Source: Chryseobacterium oranimense
GTDB taxonomy: Bacteria > Bacteroidota > Bacteroidia > Flavobacteriales > Weeksellaceae
Direction: 5' to 3'
Length of the DNA: 64,000 bases
Assembly (NCBI RefSeq): GCF_025244725.1
Contig: NZ_CP104203.1
Location: 186,001-250,000, forward strand
Shown here: positions 27,996 to 37,062 of the stretch, piece after piece
How positions within the stretch are numbered: the first letter of the stretch is position 1
Layout: each line of letters opens with the position of its first letter
Notes under the pieces: model-generated
The model's input: only the letters and a program-made list of their open reading frames with translations
Databases searched by the model: none
Told to the model about the DNA's origin: nothing
Program-made: the position numbers and the translations under genes

Positions 27996-28094
27996 CGTGT
28001 TGTAATTTTATAACTTTTTTAAAGGCCCTGAAATTACTTAAATTTCACTAAGAAATACTGAAAAACAGAGCTTTCTTATTGTATTTTATTCTGC

Positions 28095-28643
28095 CTATAA
28101 TGTTTGTGGCTTAGGAACCTGAAAGAGTAATATAATTGCCCAGATCTGTAGAATCGTCTGTGCAATGTTTAATATTCCTAATACAGGGTCGGATAGCAAG
28201 TTAAAATAGATGGACTGAATTCCAATTAATCCAATCAGAAAAGTGATCAGTAGAACATATTTAACCCAATCAATGCCTTTTCCTGCCAGATATCCCATTC
28301 CGAAAATAAAGGCTAAAATGGCTATAGCAGTTGCGATAGAGGATGGTGAATTTAAAGATTCATAAACCCAAATCATATTTCCTATGCTGAGAGCTCCTGA
28401 CAAATACATAAGATTCGCAGCTTTGGTATGATTAGGATGTATGATTATTTCTTTGCGGCTTTGTGTTGTTGAAATGGAAGAGTTGATCCATTTTTTCTCT
28501 TCGGCACTGAATACCCTTCCTCTTGACTGAAGAATTTCTGATGCATATTTAACAGCATCGGGGGTAAAGCGACTTTCAGGTTTTATGTATCGTTCAAGTT
28601 CCTGGTCTGACATTTTTTCCAGGATATTTCTATTGGTGCTCAT
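28095..28643 (-). CDS. Four-helix membrane protein (182 aa), hypothetical
   Basis: The N-terminal 60 residues are soluble and helical (MSDQELERYIKPESRFTPD, then AVKYASEILQSRGR), a short motif often found before membrane regions in Flavobacteriia. About four hydrophobic helices then cover residues 75-180. There is no signal peptide. It lies about 100 bp upstream of the RDD gene on the same strand and could be co-transcribed. No function is known to me. Confidence 0.75.
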   Translation of the reverse strand: MSTNRNILEKMSDQELERYIKPESRFTPDAVKYASEILQSRGRVFSAEEKKWINSSISTTQSRKEIIIHPNHTKAANLMYLSGALSIGNMIWVYESLNSPSSIATAIAILAFIFGMGYLAGKGIDWVKYVLLITFLIGLIGIQSIYFNLLSDPVLGILNIAQTILQIWAIILLFQVPKPQTL

Positions 28644-28686
28644 GTGAATATTTAAAAGTGGCCAAATTTAATAAAAGTTATTATTT

Positions 28687-29604
28687 CTACTGGTGTTTCT
28701 TCATAAAATTCCAAACTGCATCCACAAACTCCCGGTTTTTCTCATAATACAAAAGATGTCCGCCATCAATGACAACTACCCTTTGATCCGGAAACCGGAA
28801 TGTTTTGTAATGTTGTGTTCCTACAGCCTTATCTTTTTTTCCGGTGATCACCAGAACCGGAACATGAATGTCTTTTGTGAGCGGTGCATAATCAGCATAA
28901 TATTCAGGAAACTCTTTGGGTTTTGAAATCACGGCCATCCCAAAATCTATGATTCTTGGGTGAAGGGAATCTATTTTATCGGTTTGTCTGATGGTTTCAA
29001 TATCTTCGGTAAGAAATTTATATCCGATTCTTTTCTTTCTTAAGGCAGCACTTACTTTTGATAACTCAGTAGAAAGGCTGTCCTTTGGAACTGTTTTATT
29101 CTGTAGCTGAAGAAGGCTGTTTCCATATGCTATCTGCTCTTTCAGTGTTTCATCGTTGAGGAAATGAAGTGTGATATTGGCCAGAATTAATCCCTTTGTA
29201 TGCTGAGGATATTGTTTTGCATAATTAACCGCTATAATCCCTCCGAAAGAATGAGCCAGTAGAAAAACTTTATCAAGCTTCAGGTGCTGTCTCAGTTCTT
29301 CGATGTCCCGAACCATCGCATTCAGGTGATAATTATCTGAAGTTCCCGAGCTGCCGGATCCACGTTGGTCCATATAGATCATCTGCATGCTTTTTTCAAG
29401 ATTGTTTCCACCCAAAAGTTCAAAGGAAGGAAATCCTTGTCCCGGACCTCCCGGAACATAGATGCAGGCTTCCCCTTTTCCCGAAATCTTATAATTGATT
29501 TTAACATGGTCGGAAGTTTCAAAAAAAGCTTCTGTACCGCTGGCTTGTGCTGAAACGGAAATGACGGAGATCAAAAAGAAAATAAATATTGGAATTGTTT
29601 TCAT
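28687..29604 (-). CDS. Exported alpha/beta hydrolase (proline iminopeptidase-like)
   Basis: The 305-aa precursor has a signal peptide (about residues 1-19, ending SVSAQ) and a full alpha/beta-hydrolase fold. The oxyanion-hole region is [12 protein letters not shown]. The nucleophile elbow is LAHSFGGI (Ser near 118). The acid lies in [11 protein letters not shown] and the catalytic His in [11 protein letters not shown]. The [13 protein letters not shown] segment resembles proline iminopeptidases. It would act in the periplasm on peptides or esters; the substrate is not certain. Confidence 0.87.
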   Translation of the reverse strand: MKTIPIFIFFLISVISVSAQASGTEAFFETSDHVKINYKISGKGEACIYVPGGPGQGFPSFELLGGNNLEKSMQMIYMDQRGSGSSGTSDNYHLNAMVRDIEELRQHLKLDKVFLLAHSFGGIIAVNYAKQYPQHTKGLILANITLHFLNDETLKEQIAYGNSLLQLQNKTVPKDSLSTELSKVSAALRKKRIGYKFLTEDIETIRQTDKIDSLHPRIIDFGMAVISKPKEFPEYYADYAPLTKDIHVPVLVITGKKDKAVGTQHYKTFRFPDQRVVVIDGGHLLYYEKNREFVDAVWNFMKKHQ

Positions 29605-29683
29605 ACAGTAATAACAAGTAAAAAGGCAGGTTTATTACTTTAAAAAAACTGTTTTCAGATTTTGAAAGAAAATGATTTAAAAA

Positions 29684-29711
29684 AAGGCAGATCCGTCATT
29701 GGATCTGCCTT
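29684..29711 (-). terminator. Terminator after the 170-aa secreted protein gene
   Basis: A perfect 11-bp stem (AAGGCAGATCC) with a 6-nt loop is followed on the minus strand by a TTTTTTT run. It lies 22 bp past the stop at 29734. Confidence 0.85.
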
Positions 29712-29733
29712 ATATTGTCGTTGTTGAATTGTA

Positions 29734-30246
29734 TTAATTGATAAATACTACAACATTATTTCCTAAATAGTTCCATGTAGCTGTAATGCCGCTTGGAGTG
29801 TTGCCGCTAAAAGCTCCATGATGACTGTCAACATATCCGCAGTCTCTTCCAAGATGAATAGTTTCACCATTTGAAAAAGTAAGACGCAGTGACTGCCACG
29901 ATGTAGGAGTACTGATAACCGGCGGAACAGTTATCCCGGCAGAAACGTTATAGGTCTGGCTGGGAATGTTTATTGCATCCGAAATAACAGCCCACTGGTT
30001 GATAGGTGGGTTCACCAGGTGGCTTGAATTATATTGTGAATAAACTACTGTGGAAGCTGGGGCAAGTGCTGTTGCAGAATTGCCTTCAACGATAGGCTGG
30101 CAGTCCATAGGATAGCTGTTGTCATTGGTGCCTATAAGGTTGTATGTAACACTTTGCGACGAAAAATTATAAATGGTCATGCTTCCTATCTGGGAATATG
30201 CAAGAGTTCCGATTAATAATAAAAGGAATAGGGAAATATTTTTCAT
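29734..30246 (-). CDS. Secreted hypothetical protein (170 aa)
   Basis: The precursor has a signal peptide (about residues 1-18, ending LAYSQ). A beta-rich mature domain follows, with many Ser, Thr and Asn residues and two Cys (MDCQPIVEG and GRDCGYVD) that could form a disulfide in the periplasm or outside the cell. The C-terminus (TWNYLGNNVVVFIN) lacks a T9SS sorting domain. I do not recognise the family. It lies 26 bp after a lipoprotein gene on the same strand and is closed by a strong terminator, so the two probably form an operon. Confidence 0.75.
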   Translation of the reverse strand: MKNISLFLLLLIGTLAYSQIGSMTIYNFSSQSVTYNLIGTNDNSYPMDCQPIVEGNSATALAPASTVVYSQYNSSHLVNPPINQWAVISDAINIPSQTYNVSAGITVPPVISTPTSWQSLRLTFSNGETIHLGRDCGYVDSHHGAFSGNTPSGITATWNYLGNNVVVFIN

Positions 30247-30272
30247 ATTGATTTATAAATTAAGCTTTAAGA

Positions 30273-30641
30273 TTATAGAGAAGAGTTAGTGTAATGATTC
30301 TGGAAAATTTCCATGGCCCATATTATGATTTTGGTTTTGTCACCATGGGTCGCCTTTTCAATTTGTTCATCCTTTATACCTGTAGATTTTATAAGAGATC
30401 TGGCTGCAGGGAGAAGGGCGTCTTTCCTCTTTTCGCTTAATTGTGGAAACTGATATTCAGTGCTTTGCTTCTCATCACTCATAGGAAGATTTTTAGAAGT
30501 ATTCATGGTGGTGATCGCACGTTTGAAATTCTGAACAGCTTCAGTTCTTTGATTTTCCTGATTAACAGTTGGAATACTTTCATTATTGCATGAGGTCAGG
30601 AATAGGCTGCATGCAATAGCAAACAAGAATGTTTTTTTCAT
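30273..30641 (-). CDS. Lipoprotein, hypothetical (122 aa)
   Basis: The product has a lipoprotein signal peptide with a lipobox (SLFLTSC, Cys near residue 18) followed by NNES, so it should be lipid-anchored. The mature part is helical and charged, with no domain I can name; one recognisable stretch is LLPAARSLIKSTGIKDEQIE. It is 26 bp upstream of the secreted 170-aa protein gene, and the pair may work together at the cell surface. Function is unknown. Confidence 0.75.
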   Translation of the reverse strand: MKKTFLFAIACSLFLTSCNNESIPTVNQENQRTEAVQNFKRAITTMNTSKNLPMSDEKQSTEYQFPQLSEKRKDALLPAARSLIKSTGIKDEQIEKATHGDKTKIIIWAMEIFQNHYTNSSL

Positions 30642-30793
30642 AGTAATTAATATTGTTTTAGTTTGATAAATATATAAAAAATAAACAGTAATTCAATTAT
30701 TAGTGATAAAAATACTTATTATTTTTAAATTTGATTATTAAAATTAATTAATAATGTTTATTTGTTGCTTAAGATGTAAATTAATTTGCCTAT

Positions 30794-30820
30794 AAAAAAA
30801 GAGCGGTATCAACCACTCTC
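30794..30820 (-). terminator. Terminator after the SDR gene
   Basis: On the minus strand AGAGTGG pairs with CCGCTCT (one G-U pair) around a 6-nt loop, followed by seven T. It lies about 60 bp past the stop at 30882. Confidence 0.7.
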
Positions 30821-30881
30821 GTTATTTAATCATTACCTGATGCAAGTAATACTTTGCCGGAAAATAATTCTTAGATCCAGC

Positions 30882-31619
30882 TTATTGATTCATCACATTA
30901 AAGGCGCCTTCTGAGCCTGTGAAAAAGTTGCTGTACAAGACTTCCGTATTTCCTACTCTGATCTCATAGGTGTTATTGATTAGGCCGTTCACTAAACTGT
31001 CTGCTACCTCTGAAGGCGGAATACCATTCTCTTTGCCTCCGATTTCTGCGGAGAAATCTGTATTAACAAGAGGCGGCATCAGTTCAAATACTTTAACGGC
31101 AGTATTTTTAGCCAGTTCATACCTCAATAATTGGGTATAGGAATGAAGGGCTGCTTTTGAATCGGAATACGTCGGAATGTGTGAACCCGGAGCGAATGCA
31201 ACAATAGATGAAACGTTGACCACTGCTGAATTTTCCTGCTTTTTCAGTAAGGGAAGGAGTTTTTCAGTCAGACGTATCGGGGCAAAATAATTGGTTTCAA
31301 ATTCAGCAAAAGCTTTTCGGTAAGTATCTGAACTGTCAGAAAGCGTGTAATTATAAGCATGCCCTGCATTGTTGATGAGAATATTAAGATCCCCAAAGTT
31401 CACTTTAATTTCTTCTACAAGGAAATTTACATCCTTTTCATTGGTAATATCAGCCTGAATAGTAAAGACGTTTTCAAGGCCATTTGCTGCGGCATCAAGT
31501 TTTTCTTTATTTCTTCCTGCAATAATAATTTTGTTGCTTTTGTTCAGCGCTTTTGCAATTGCTAATCCGATTCCTGAGCCTCCGCCGGTAACCAGGATGG
31601 TGTTGTTGGTAATGTTCAT
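30882..31619 (-). CDS. Short-chain dehydrogenase/reductase (DltE-like)
   Basis: The 245-aa classical SDR has the NAD(P)-binding TGGGSGIGLAIAKAL at about residues 11-25, the NNAGHAYNYTL motif, catalytic Ser in VVNVSSIVAF and the YSDSKAALHSY catalytic Tyr-Lys motif. It resembles E. coli YdfG/DltE-type oxidoreductases. The substrate is unknown. The TetR gene upstream on the same strand is separated by 69 bp that contain a copy of the likely TetR operator, so this enzyme is probably the regulated target, induced by a toxic or reactive small molecule. Confidence 0.9.
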   Translation of the reverse strand: MNITNNTILVTGGGSGIGLAIAKALNKSNKIIIAGRNKEKLDAAANGLENVFTIQADITNEKDVNFLVEEIKVNFGDLNILINNAGHAYNYTLSDSSDTYRKAFAEFETNYFAPIRLTEKLLPLLKKQENSAVVNVSSIVAFAPGSHIPTYSDSKAALHSYTQLLRYELAKNTAVKVFELMPPLVNTDFSAEIGGKENGIPPSEVADSLVNGLINNTYEIRVGNTEVLYSNFFTGSEGAFNVMNQ

Positions 31620-31653
31620 GACATTTTAGGTATTAAATTAATAAGTATTTTAT

Positions 31654-31675
31654 ATTGTACTAAATGGTATAAAAT
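31654..31675 (-). promoter_or_regulatory. Probable TetR operator upstream of the SDR gene
   Basis: TTGTACTAAATGGTATAA is a slightly decayed copy of the palindrome in front of the tetR gene (32306-32325). It lies 35 bp before the SDR start codon at 31619. Confidence 0.6.
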
Positions 31676-31688
31676 TGATTAAAAAATT

Positions 31689-32273
31689 TTAATTAAGTAT
31701 TTTAAGATTAATTTCAATAATGCCTTTCAGGATTTCCGGGGAAGTCTCCATCCTTCTGGTAACATGGATTCCGTTCCATAAATTGCTCAGGTGCCATCCT
31801 ATGATTTCAGGATCTTCAGTACTGGCAATATCTCCATTTTCTTGTGCATTTTTTACAGTTTCTGCAAACAGAGCTTGTAATTTTTTCAGCAGTTGGGCCG
31901 TAATGTTTTTTATTTTCTGATCTTTTTCTGAAAGCTGTACCAGGGCATTTCCTAAATAACAGCCCCGTTCTTTATCACAGTCTGAAGCATCGGAGAGACT
32001 TAAAAAAAACTGCCTGATGAATTGTATTTTGTTTTCAGAAGCAGCAATACTGTCCGAAAGTTTTTGGTAGAAATGATCTGCAAACTGGGTAATAGAACGG
32101 ATGTAAAGTTCCTGCTTTCCCCCTTTGAATGCCAGGTAAAAACTGCCTTTCCCAATGCCCATCGCACAAAGCAGCTCTTCAGCCGAAGCCGTATCGTAGC
32201 CTTTTTCCCTGAAAACTTCAGTTGCTTTTGATATTGCTTGTTGTTCGTCGAATATTTTAGGTCTGCCTGCCAT
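31689..32273 (-). CDS. TetR family transcriptional regulator
   Basis: The 194-aa protein has an N-terminal HTH of TetR type (about residues 8-48: ISKATEVFREKGYDTAS, then AEELLCAMGIGKGSFYLAFK) and a helical ligand-binding domain with an AefR/YxaF-like C-terminal region (CYLGNALVQL). It should repress until a small ligand binds. A perfect palindrome overlaps its own promoter, and a second copy precedes the adjacent SDR gene, so autoregulation and control of the SDR are likely. Confidence 0.9.
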   Translation of the reverse strand: MAGRPKIFDEQQAISKATEVFREKGYDTASAEELLCAMGIGKGSFYLAFKGGKQELYIRSITQFADHFYQKLSDSIAASENKIQFIRQFFLSLSDASDCDKERGCYLGNALVQLSEKDQKIKNITAQLLKKLQALFAETVKNAQENGDIASTEDPEIIGWHLSNLWNGIHVTRRMETSPEILKGIIEINLKILN

Positions 32274-32293
32274 AGGAGATAAATTAATGAAGC

Positions 32294-32326
32294 AAAGATA
32301 TATATTTGTACTATTTGGTACAAAAT
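32294..32326 (-). promoter_or_regulatory. tetR promoter with operator palindrome
   Basis: On the minus strand a -33 TTG and a -7 TATCTTTG are separated by about 20 bp. The palindrome TTTGTAC-6-GTACAAA (32306-32325) sits exactly between them, an ideal place for a repressor to block RNA polymerase. Confidence 0.65.
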
Positions 32327-32366
32327 TAAAATATCAATAGCTTTTATAGTGTGTATCGATCAAACT

Positions 32367-32900
32367 TTACAGGTCCAGGGTCATAAATACAGCAGTTTCC
32401 TCCGTATTCTCATAAAGTCTCGTATTCAGTCCGGTAATACTGAAACCCAACCTCCTGTAAAACTGTATGGCAGGATAATTGGTGTTTTGTGTTTCCAGTT
32501 CAATGATCCTGCAGTTTAAACTCCGGGCTTCCCGGACTGCATTTTTAATCAGCTGGGCTCCGGCTCCCTGTCTCCTTAAATTTTCACTGATCAGAATATT
32601 CTCAATATAAAAACTGTTGTTCCATGTTCTATGCTCGCAGATGATCCAGCCTGATAGTTTTTCATCTTCAAAAGCTCCGAAAGAATGCCCTTTCTCAATG
32701 ATTTGATTAAGTTCTTCAATTTCATCTGAACTGGTTTCCCATATCTTGGTGTAGGGGATGGATTTTTCTTTTAAAATAAATTCAAAAGAACCGGAAAATT
32801 CAACAGCAGAAACGGCAAGTATCTTATCCGTGGTGTAGCCGTTCATTCCCCAATCTAAGCTGGGATTATCATTTAGTTTTTCTAGTTTTTTTATTTCCAT
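32367..32900 (-). CDS. GNAT family N-acetyltransferase
   Basis: The 177-aa protein has a GNAT acetyl-CoA site at about residues 105-125 (ILISENLRRQGAGAQLIKNA, with the RRQGAG loop) and the later LETQNTNYPAIQFYRRLGF motif. The N-terminal 30 residues (LDWGMNGYTTDKILAVS) are typical of a streptothricin-acetyltransferase-like subgroup. It transfers an acetyl group to an amine; the acceptor cannot be read from the sequence. It stands alone on the minus strand. Confidence 0.86.
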   Translation of the reverse strand: MEIKKLEKLNDNPSLDWGMNGYTTDKILAVSAVEFSGSFEFILKEKSIPYTKIWETSSDEIEELNQIIEKGHSFGAFEDEKLSGWIICEHRTWNNSFYIENILISENLRRQGAGAQLIKNAVREARSLNCRIIELETQNTNYPAIQFYRRLGFSITGLNTRLYENTEETAVFMTLDL

Positions 32901-32985
32901 GGAAACGGAGTAAGTACTTGATAAAATTTCTATAGTGGTCTATAGTTTATAGCTATGATTGAATATCTGTCTTTTTTAAGATGAA

Positions 32986-34035
32986 TTAATCTTTTAAACA
33001 TTTTTCATTAAAAATCTTTGTTCCTTCAGTCTGTTCAAAATCTTTTAATTTCTTTAAAGCAATGCAGGCTGTAGTAACATCATTTTTACTCAGGCTGATT
33101 GAGACAATGTTATAGAGTGCATCGGTATTTGTATTATTGAGTTCAAATGCCTTATTAAATAATTCTATTGCCTTGTCTAATTTTTTGTCATCAACAGCTT
33201 TAATTCCTTTAAAAAATGTTTCATTAGACAGGAATTTATTTTCAATTTTTACAGGTATTTTATTCTGGCTTTTAAGCTCACTTTTAAAAAAAATAAATGA
33301 CATCGTTGCTCCCTGGAATGAGTCTATATACTTAGTCTCGTTTTCAATATTAAAAGGAATAGATACTTGATCAAAGTTTTCAAAACCTTCCAGGTTCCAT
33401 AAATGGTAATTTTTTTCAAGAGTTGATTTTAAGAATTCTATACTTTCTAAACTTTTTTTAGATTGATTTGTATTTTCATGTTGAATGTTAACTATGTGTT
33501 TCTTGGGATAAATTATAATATTCCCGATTATATGGAAATCATTTGGATAACGGTCGAAAATATCAGGGAAAATATTTTTTTTAAGAGTAGGTGTGAAATA
33601 TCGACTTGCTGTTATCGTGCTGTCACTCTTTATTTTACTAAGATATTCATTCCGAAACTTTGAAGTCCGAACGAACCATATTTTCTTTATTTTGTCACCA
33701 CTTGTTTCTCCATTTATTCTTGAAATCACTACAAGTGAATCGGATGTTAATTTTTCTATTTCATAGAATGCTAATGCTGAAGCTTTTATACTTTGACCTT
33801 CTATTTTAATATCCATGCATGTTTGCATATCTTCAAATATAGGATGCTTGTATTCACAAAGTTTATTATTGGTGATTTTCCAGTTTAAAATTCGTTCATC
33901 GTTTTCCGACAGATCTCTGCTTCCATCCAACATGCTTGATTTTACCCTTGTCCAATTGTCTATTAATTGTTTATTGATTTGGGCATTTGTGTTAATAAGA
34001 ACGAAAATAAAAAGAAGAGAAATATACTTATACAT
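32986..34035 (-). CDS. Exported TPR-containing hypothetical protein
   Basis: The 349-aa precursor has a signal peptide (about residues 1-18, ending NTNAQ). A middle region of unknown fold follows (residues 20-270), then a C-terminal tetratricopeptide region starting GIKAVDDKKLDKAIELFNKA (about residues 275-295). A short conserved stretch (FFKSELKSQNKIP) precedes it. It probably acts in the periplasm as a binding scaffold. AT content is higher than that of its neighbours. No partner gene is evident. Confidence 0.72.
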   Translation of the reverse strand: MYKYISLLFIFVLINTNAQINKQLIDNWTRVKSSMLDGSRDLSENDERILNWKITNNKLCEYKHPIFEDMQTCMDIKIEGQSIKASALAFYEIEKLTSDSLVVISRINGETSGDKIKKIWFVRTSKFRNEYLSKIKSDSTITASRYFTPTLKKNIFPDIFDRYPNDFHIIGNIIIYPKKHIVNIQHENTNQSKKSLESIEFLKSTLEKNYHLWNLEGFENFDQVSIPFNIENETKYIDSFQGATMSFIFFKSELKSQNKIPVKIENKFLSNETFFKGIKAVDDKKLDKAIELFNKAFELNNTNTDALYNIVSISLSKNDVTTACIALKKLKDFEQTEGTKIFNEKCLKD

Positions 34036-34184
34036 AAATTTGTGTTATTAATTAAAGGCTGTAAAAGTAAATAAATTTCTAATATAATAATCTGCTATCC
34101 TTTATTTGAATAATGTATTTTTGCCTATGAAGTCTATTGTTTAAATTTAAATAAAATTTCACACTCCAAAACTTTCAAAACCCG

Positions 34185-34192
34185 TAAATTTG
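34185..34192 (+). promoter_or_regulatory. -7 box of pafA
   Basis: TAAATTTG matches TANNTTTG and lies 21 bp before the ATG at 34214. It overlaps the earlier in-frame ATG at 34190, which therefore cannot be the start if this box is used. Confidence 0.55.
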
Positions 34193-34213
34193 TCGTCAAC
34201 AAAAATTTACCAG

Positions 34214-35860
34214 ATGCTTAGGAAAATTTCAATTGCGGCAGCTGCCCTTTTGTCCGTAATGACAATCAATGCTCAGAAGAACAAAAACTCTCAGTTAGAA
34301 AGACCAAAATTAGTCGTAGGATTGGTGGTAGACCAGATGAGGTGGGATTACCTGTACCGTTTTTACAATAAATACGGAAATGACGGCTTTAAAAGATTAC
34401 TGAACACAGGATATTCTTTAAATAATGTTCATATCAACTATGTACCTACTATTACAGCTTTGGGACATACCTGCATCTATACAGGTTCCGTACCTGCCAT
34501 CCACGGTATTGCAGGAAACGACTGGACAGATAAAGAAACCGGGAAAAATGTTTACTGTACAACTGATGAAAGCGTGCAGCCGGTAGGAACATCGAATACG
34601 AAAACAGGAAGCCACTCTCCGAAAAACCTTTGGTCTACAACGGTAACGGATGAGCTAAGGCTGGCAACCAATTTCCAGGGAAAAGTGATCGGGGTTTCAT
34701 TAAAAGACCGTGCTTCTATCCTTCCTGCAGGCCATACGCCAAATGGTGCTTTCTGGTTTGATGACAGTACAGGAAACTTCATTACGAGTACATGGTATAT
34801 GAACGATCTGCCTCAGTGGGTAAAATCTTTCAATTCACAGAATCTTCCTGAGAAATTAGTAGCGAATGGCTGGAATACCTTACTTCCTATTAATCAGTAT
34901 ACAGAAAGTGCTCCGGATAATTCTTCATGGGAAGGATTGCTGGGAAGCGCCAAAACCCCGGTTTTCCCTTACAGCAATTTAGCACAGGATTACCAAAGCA
35001 AAAAAGATAATATCCGTTATACACCTTTCGGAAATACACTGACATTAAAACTGGCAGAAGCTTCTGTGGAAGGAGAAAAATTAGGAGGAGATCAGATAAC
35101 TGATTTTTTAGCGATCAATTTAGCGTCTACAGATTACGCAGGTCATAAGTTCGGACCCAATTCTATTGAGGTAGAAGATGTTTATCTGAGACTTGACCAG
35201 GATCTGGCAGAATTTTTCAACTATCTGGATTCAAAAGTAGGAAAAGGAGAATATACTGTTTTTCTTTCTGCTGACCACGGCGGGGCACATTCAGTAGGAT
35301 TCCTGAAAGAACATAAAATTGCGACAGGATTCTTTGGAGAAGGAATGGAAAAAGATATCAATCAGAAGCTGAAAGATAAATTCGGCGTAGATAAACTGAT
35401 CAATGCGGTAGACAATTATCAGATCTATTTCGACAGAAAGCTGATGCAGGACAATAAAATTGAACTGGATGACCTGAGAGATTTCACCATTAAAGAACTG
35501 CAGAAAGATCCTACCGTTTTATATGCCGTATCTGTGGATGAAGTTCAGGAAGCGACCATTCCGGAACCGATCAAGCAGAGAATTATTAACGGAATCAACA
35601 GGCAGAGAAGCGGTGATATCCAGTTGGTTTCTCATGACTCAATGCTTCCTCCGTATTCTAAGACAGGAACTACGCACAGCGTATGGAATTCTTATGATTC
35701 ACACATTCCATTGATCTTTATGGGGTGGGGAATTCAGAAAGGAGAAAGTAATAAACCCTATAATATGACCGATATTGCTCCGACTGTTTCATCACTGCTG
35801 AAAATTCAGTTCCCGAGCGGAAATATAGGAAATCCAATTACAGAAGTCATTGGAAAATAA
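34214..35860 (+). CDS. pafA: Alkaline phosphatase PafA
   Basis: The 548-aa periplasmic enzyme hydrolyses phosphate monoesters and belongs to the alkaline-phosphatase superfamily. A signal peptide (about residues 1-21, ending TINAQ) is followed by PKLVVGLVVDQMRWDYLY. The residues known in the Elizabethkingia enzyme are kept: the nucleophile Thr in VPTITALGHT (Thr81 here), Asn in GIAGNDW, and Lys/Arg in VSLKDRASI. The later metal ligands are in STDYAGHKFG, LSADHGGAH and TTHSVWNSYDSH. The ATG at 34214 is used because the signal peptide starts there. A terminator follows. Confidence 0.95.
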   Translation: MLRKISIAAAALLSVMTINAQKNKNSQLERPKLVVGLVVDQMRWDYLYRFYNKYGNDGFKRLLNTGYSLNNVHINYVPTITALGHTCIYTGSVPAIHGIAGNDWTDKETGKNVYCTTDESVQPVGTSNTKTGSHSPKNLWSTTVTDELRLATNFQGKVIGVSLKDRASILPAGHTPNGAFWFDDSTGNFITSTWYMNDLPQWVKSFNSQNLPEKLVANGWNTLLPINQYTESAPDNSSWEGLLGSAKTPVFPYSNLAQDYQSKKDNIRYTPFGNTLTLKLAEASVEGEKLGGDQITDFLAINLASTDYAGHKFGPNSIEVEDVYLRLDQDLAEFFNYLDSKVGKGEYTVFLSADHGGAHSVGFLKEHKIATGFFGEGMEKDINQKLKDKFGVDKLINAVDNYQIYFDRKLMQDNKIELDDLRDFTIKELQKDPTVLYAVSVDEVQEATIPEPIKQRIINGINRQRSGDIQLVSHDSMLPPYSKTGTTHSVWNSYDSHIPLIFMGWGIQKGESNKPYNMTDIAPTVSSLLKIQFPSGNIGNPITEVIGK

Positions 35861-35869
35861 AAAATCACA

Positions 35870-35900
35870 AAAAAGCATTCCTTTTGGGAATGCTTTTTTT
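35870..35900 (+). terminator. Terminator after pafA
   Basis: A 12-bp perfect stem (AAAAGCATTCC with flanking A/T) has a TTTT loop and is followed by a T run, about 10 bp past the stop codon. Confidence 0.88.
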
Positions 35901-35931
35901 ATTTTCACTATTCACTATTCACTTTTAATTT

Positions 35932-37062
35932 TCACGATCTTATCAGTTTCTGAATCTCCTTCCTGTACTTCAGATTCTGTCTCCTGATCCTGAAAATAAA
36001 AGAAAGCAACAGAGCGATGATAAGAATGCTGATACCTCCGATAATTGCCGTCAGATAATTATATCGGGTCTTCATTGTACTGCTTTTTTTGAGGGTTTCC
36101 AGGTTATGATCGTTAATTGAATGGTTAATAGAACTTAATTCATTCTGTTCCCGCAGAAAACGCATCTCAAAATTTTTTTTACTGTAATTCTGATAAAGAT
36201 CCGGTTTTCCCAAGGCCAGGTAGTTGTCGGACATTTCTTTGTAAATACCTTCGTTCAGGATAAGGTCGCCTGTATTTTTGCTGAGTTCTTCAGCTTTTAT
36301 CAGCAGCTGAAGAGCTGTTTCATTCTCTTTCTTCTGCTTGTACATTTCAGCCATTCCTTTCAATGCAAATGCTTCCAGACTTTTTGCTTTATTTTTCCGG
36401 GCATATTCTGCGGATCTGAGAAATGCCTGATGGGCTTTTTCAAGCTGAGATAGATTAAGATAACAATAGCCAATATTATAGTAAACCACACTCATATTGG
36501 AATAGGTGGTCTGCTTATGTTTTATCTTTTCAAAATTCTGAATGGAGATAAGAAACTTTTCCAGGGCAATTTCCGGATTCGACTGGCTTTTATAGATCAT
36601 TCCACGGATGGCATAGCTTCTGGCTGTTTCAATATGCTTTTCAGGCAGGTCATCGGGCAGTTTGGCAAGAAGCGGCTGTGCTTCGTTAAGGGTTTCAAGG
36701 CTTTTATTGAAAAGCTCCATCTGCTGGTACTGTATGGCGGCGGAAATCAGGACGCTGGTACGGATCTTCAAATCATTGGTTTTTTGTGCTGTTTCTTTAG
36801 CTTTCAAAAGATACAGCAGGGATTGGTCAAAATCTCTTTTGGCAATATTGGCTGTGGAAAGCAACTGATAAATACCGATTTTCTTATGGATGTCATGTTC
36901 CTTTCCAAGAAGATCTTTGGCAATTCTGATGGCATTATCCGGATTATCGTAAATTTCAAGGCGGGCTTTTTTCATCAGGGAATCAAATGAGACATTCTGC
37001 CCGTAAACTGAAATCTGGAAACACCATAGAATGGCCAGAATGATTTTTAATGCAACTTTCAT
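35932..37062 (-). CDS. Exported TPR protein with C-terminal membrane helix
   Basis: The 376-aa precursor has a signal peptide (about residues 1-21, ending SVYGQ) and at least four TPR repeats; QKKENETALQLLIKAEELSK is one of them. One membrane helix lies near residues 335-357, followed by a short basic tail (IRRQNLKYRKEIQKLI). It has the same layout as the sensor half of its neighbour at 37059-38711 but stops before any DNA-binding domain. The ATG overlaps the upstream stop by four bases, so the two should be translated together and may form a membrane complex. Confidence 0.8.
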   Translation of the reverse strand: MKVALKIILAILWCFQISVYGQNVSFDSLMKKARLEIYDNPDNAIRIAKDLLGKEHDIHKKIGIYQLLSTANIAKRDFDQSLLYLLKAKETAQKTNDLKIRTSVLISAAIQYQQMELFNKSLETLNEAQPLLAKLPDDLPEKHIETARSYAIRGMIYKSQSNPEIALEKFLISIQNFEKIKHKQTTYSNMSVVYYNIGYCYLNLSQLEKAHQAFLRSAEYARKNKAKSLEAFALKGMAEMYKQKKENETALQLLIKAEELSKNTGDLILNEGIYKEMSDNYLALGKPDLYQNYSKKNFEMRFLREQNELSSINHSINDHNLETLKKSSTMKTRYNYLTAIIGGISILIIALLLSFIFRIRRQNLKYRKEIQKLIRS

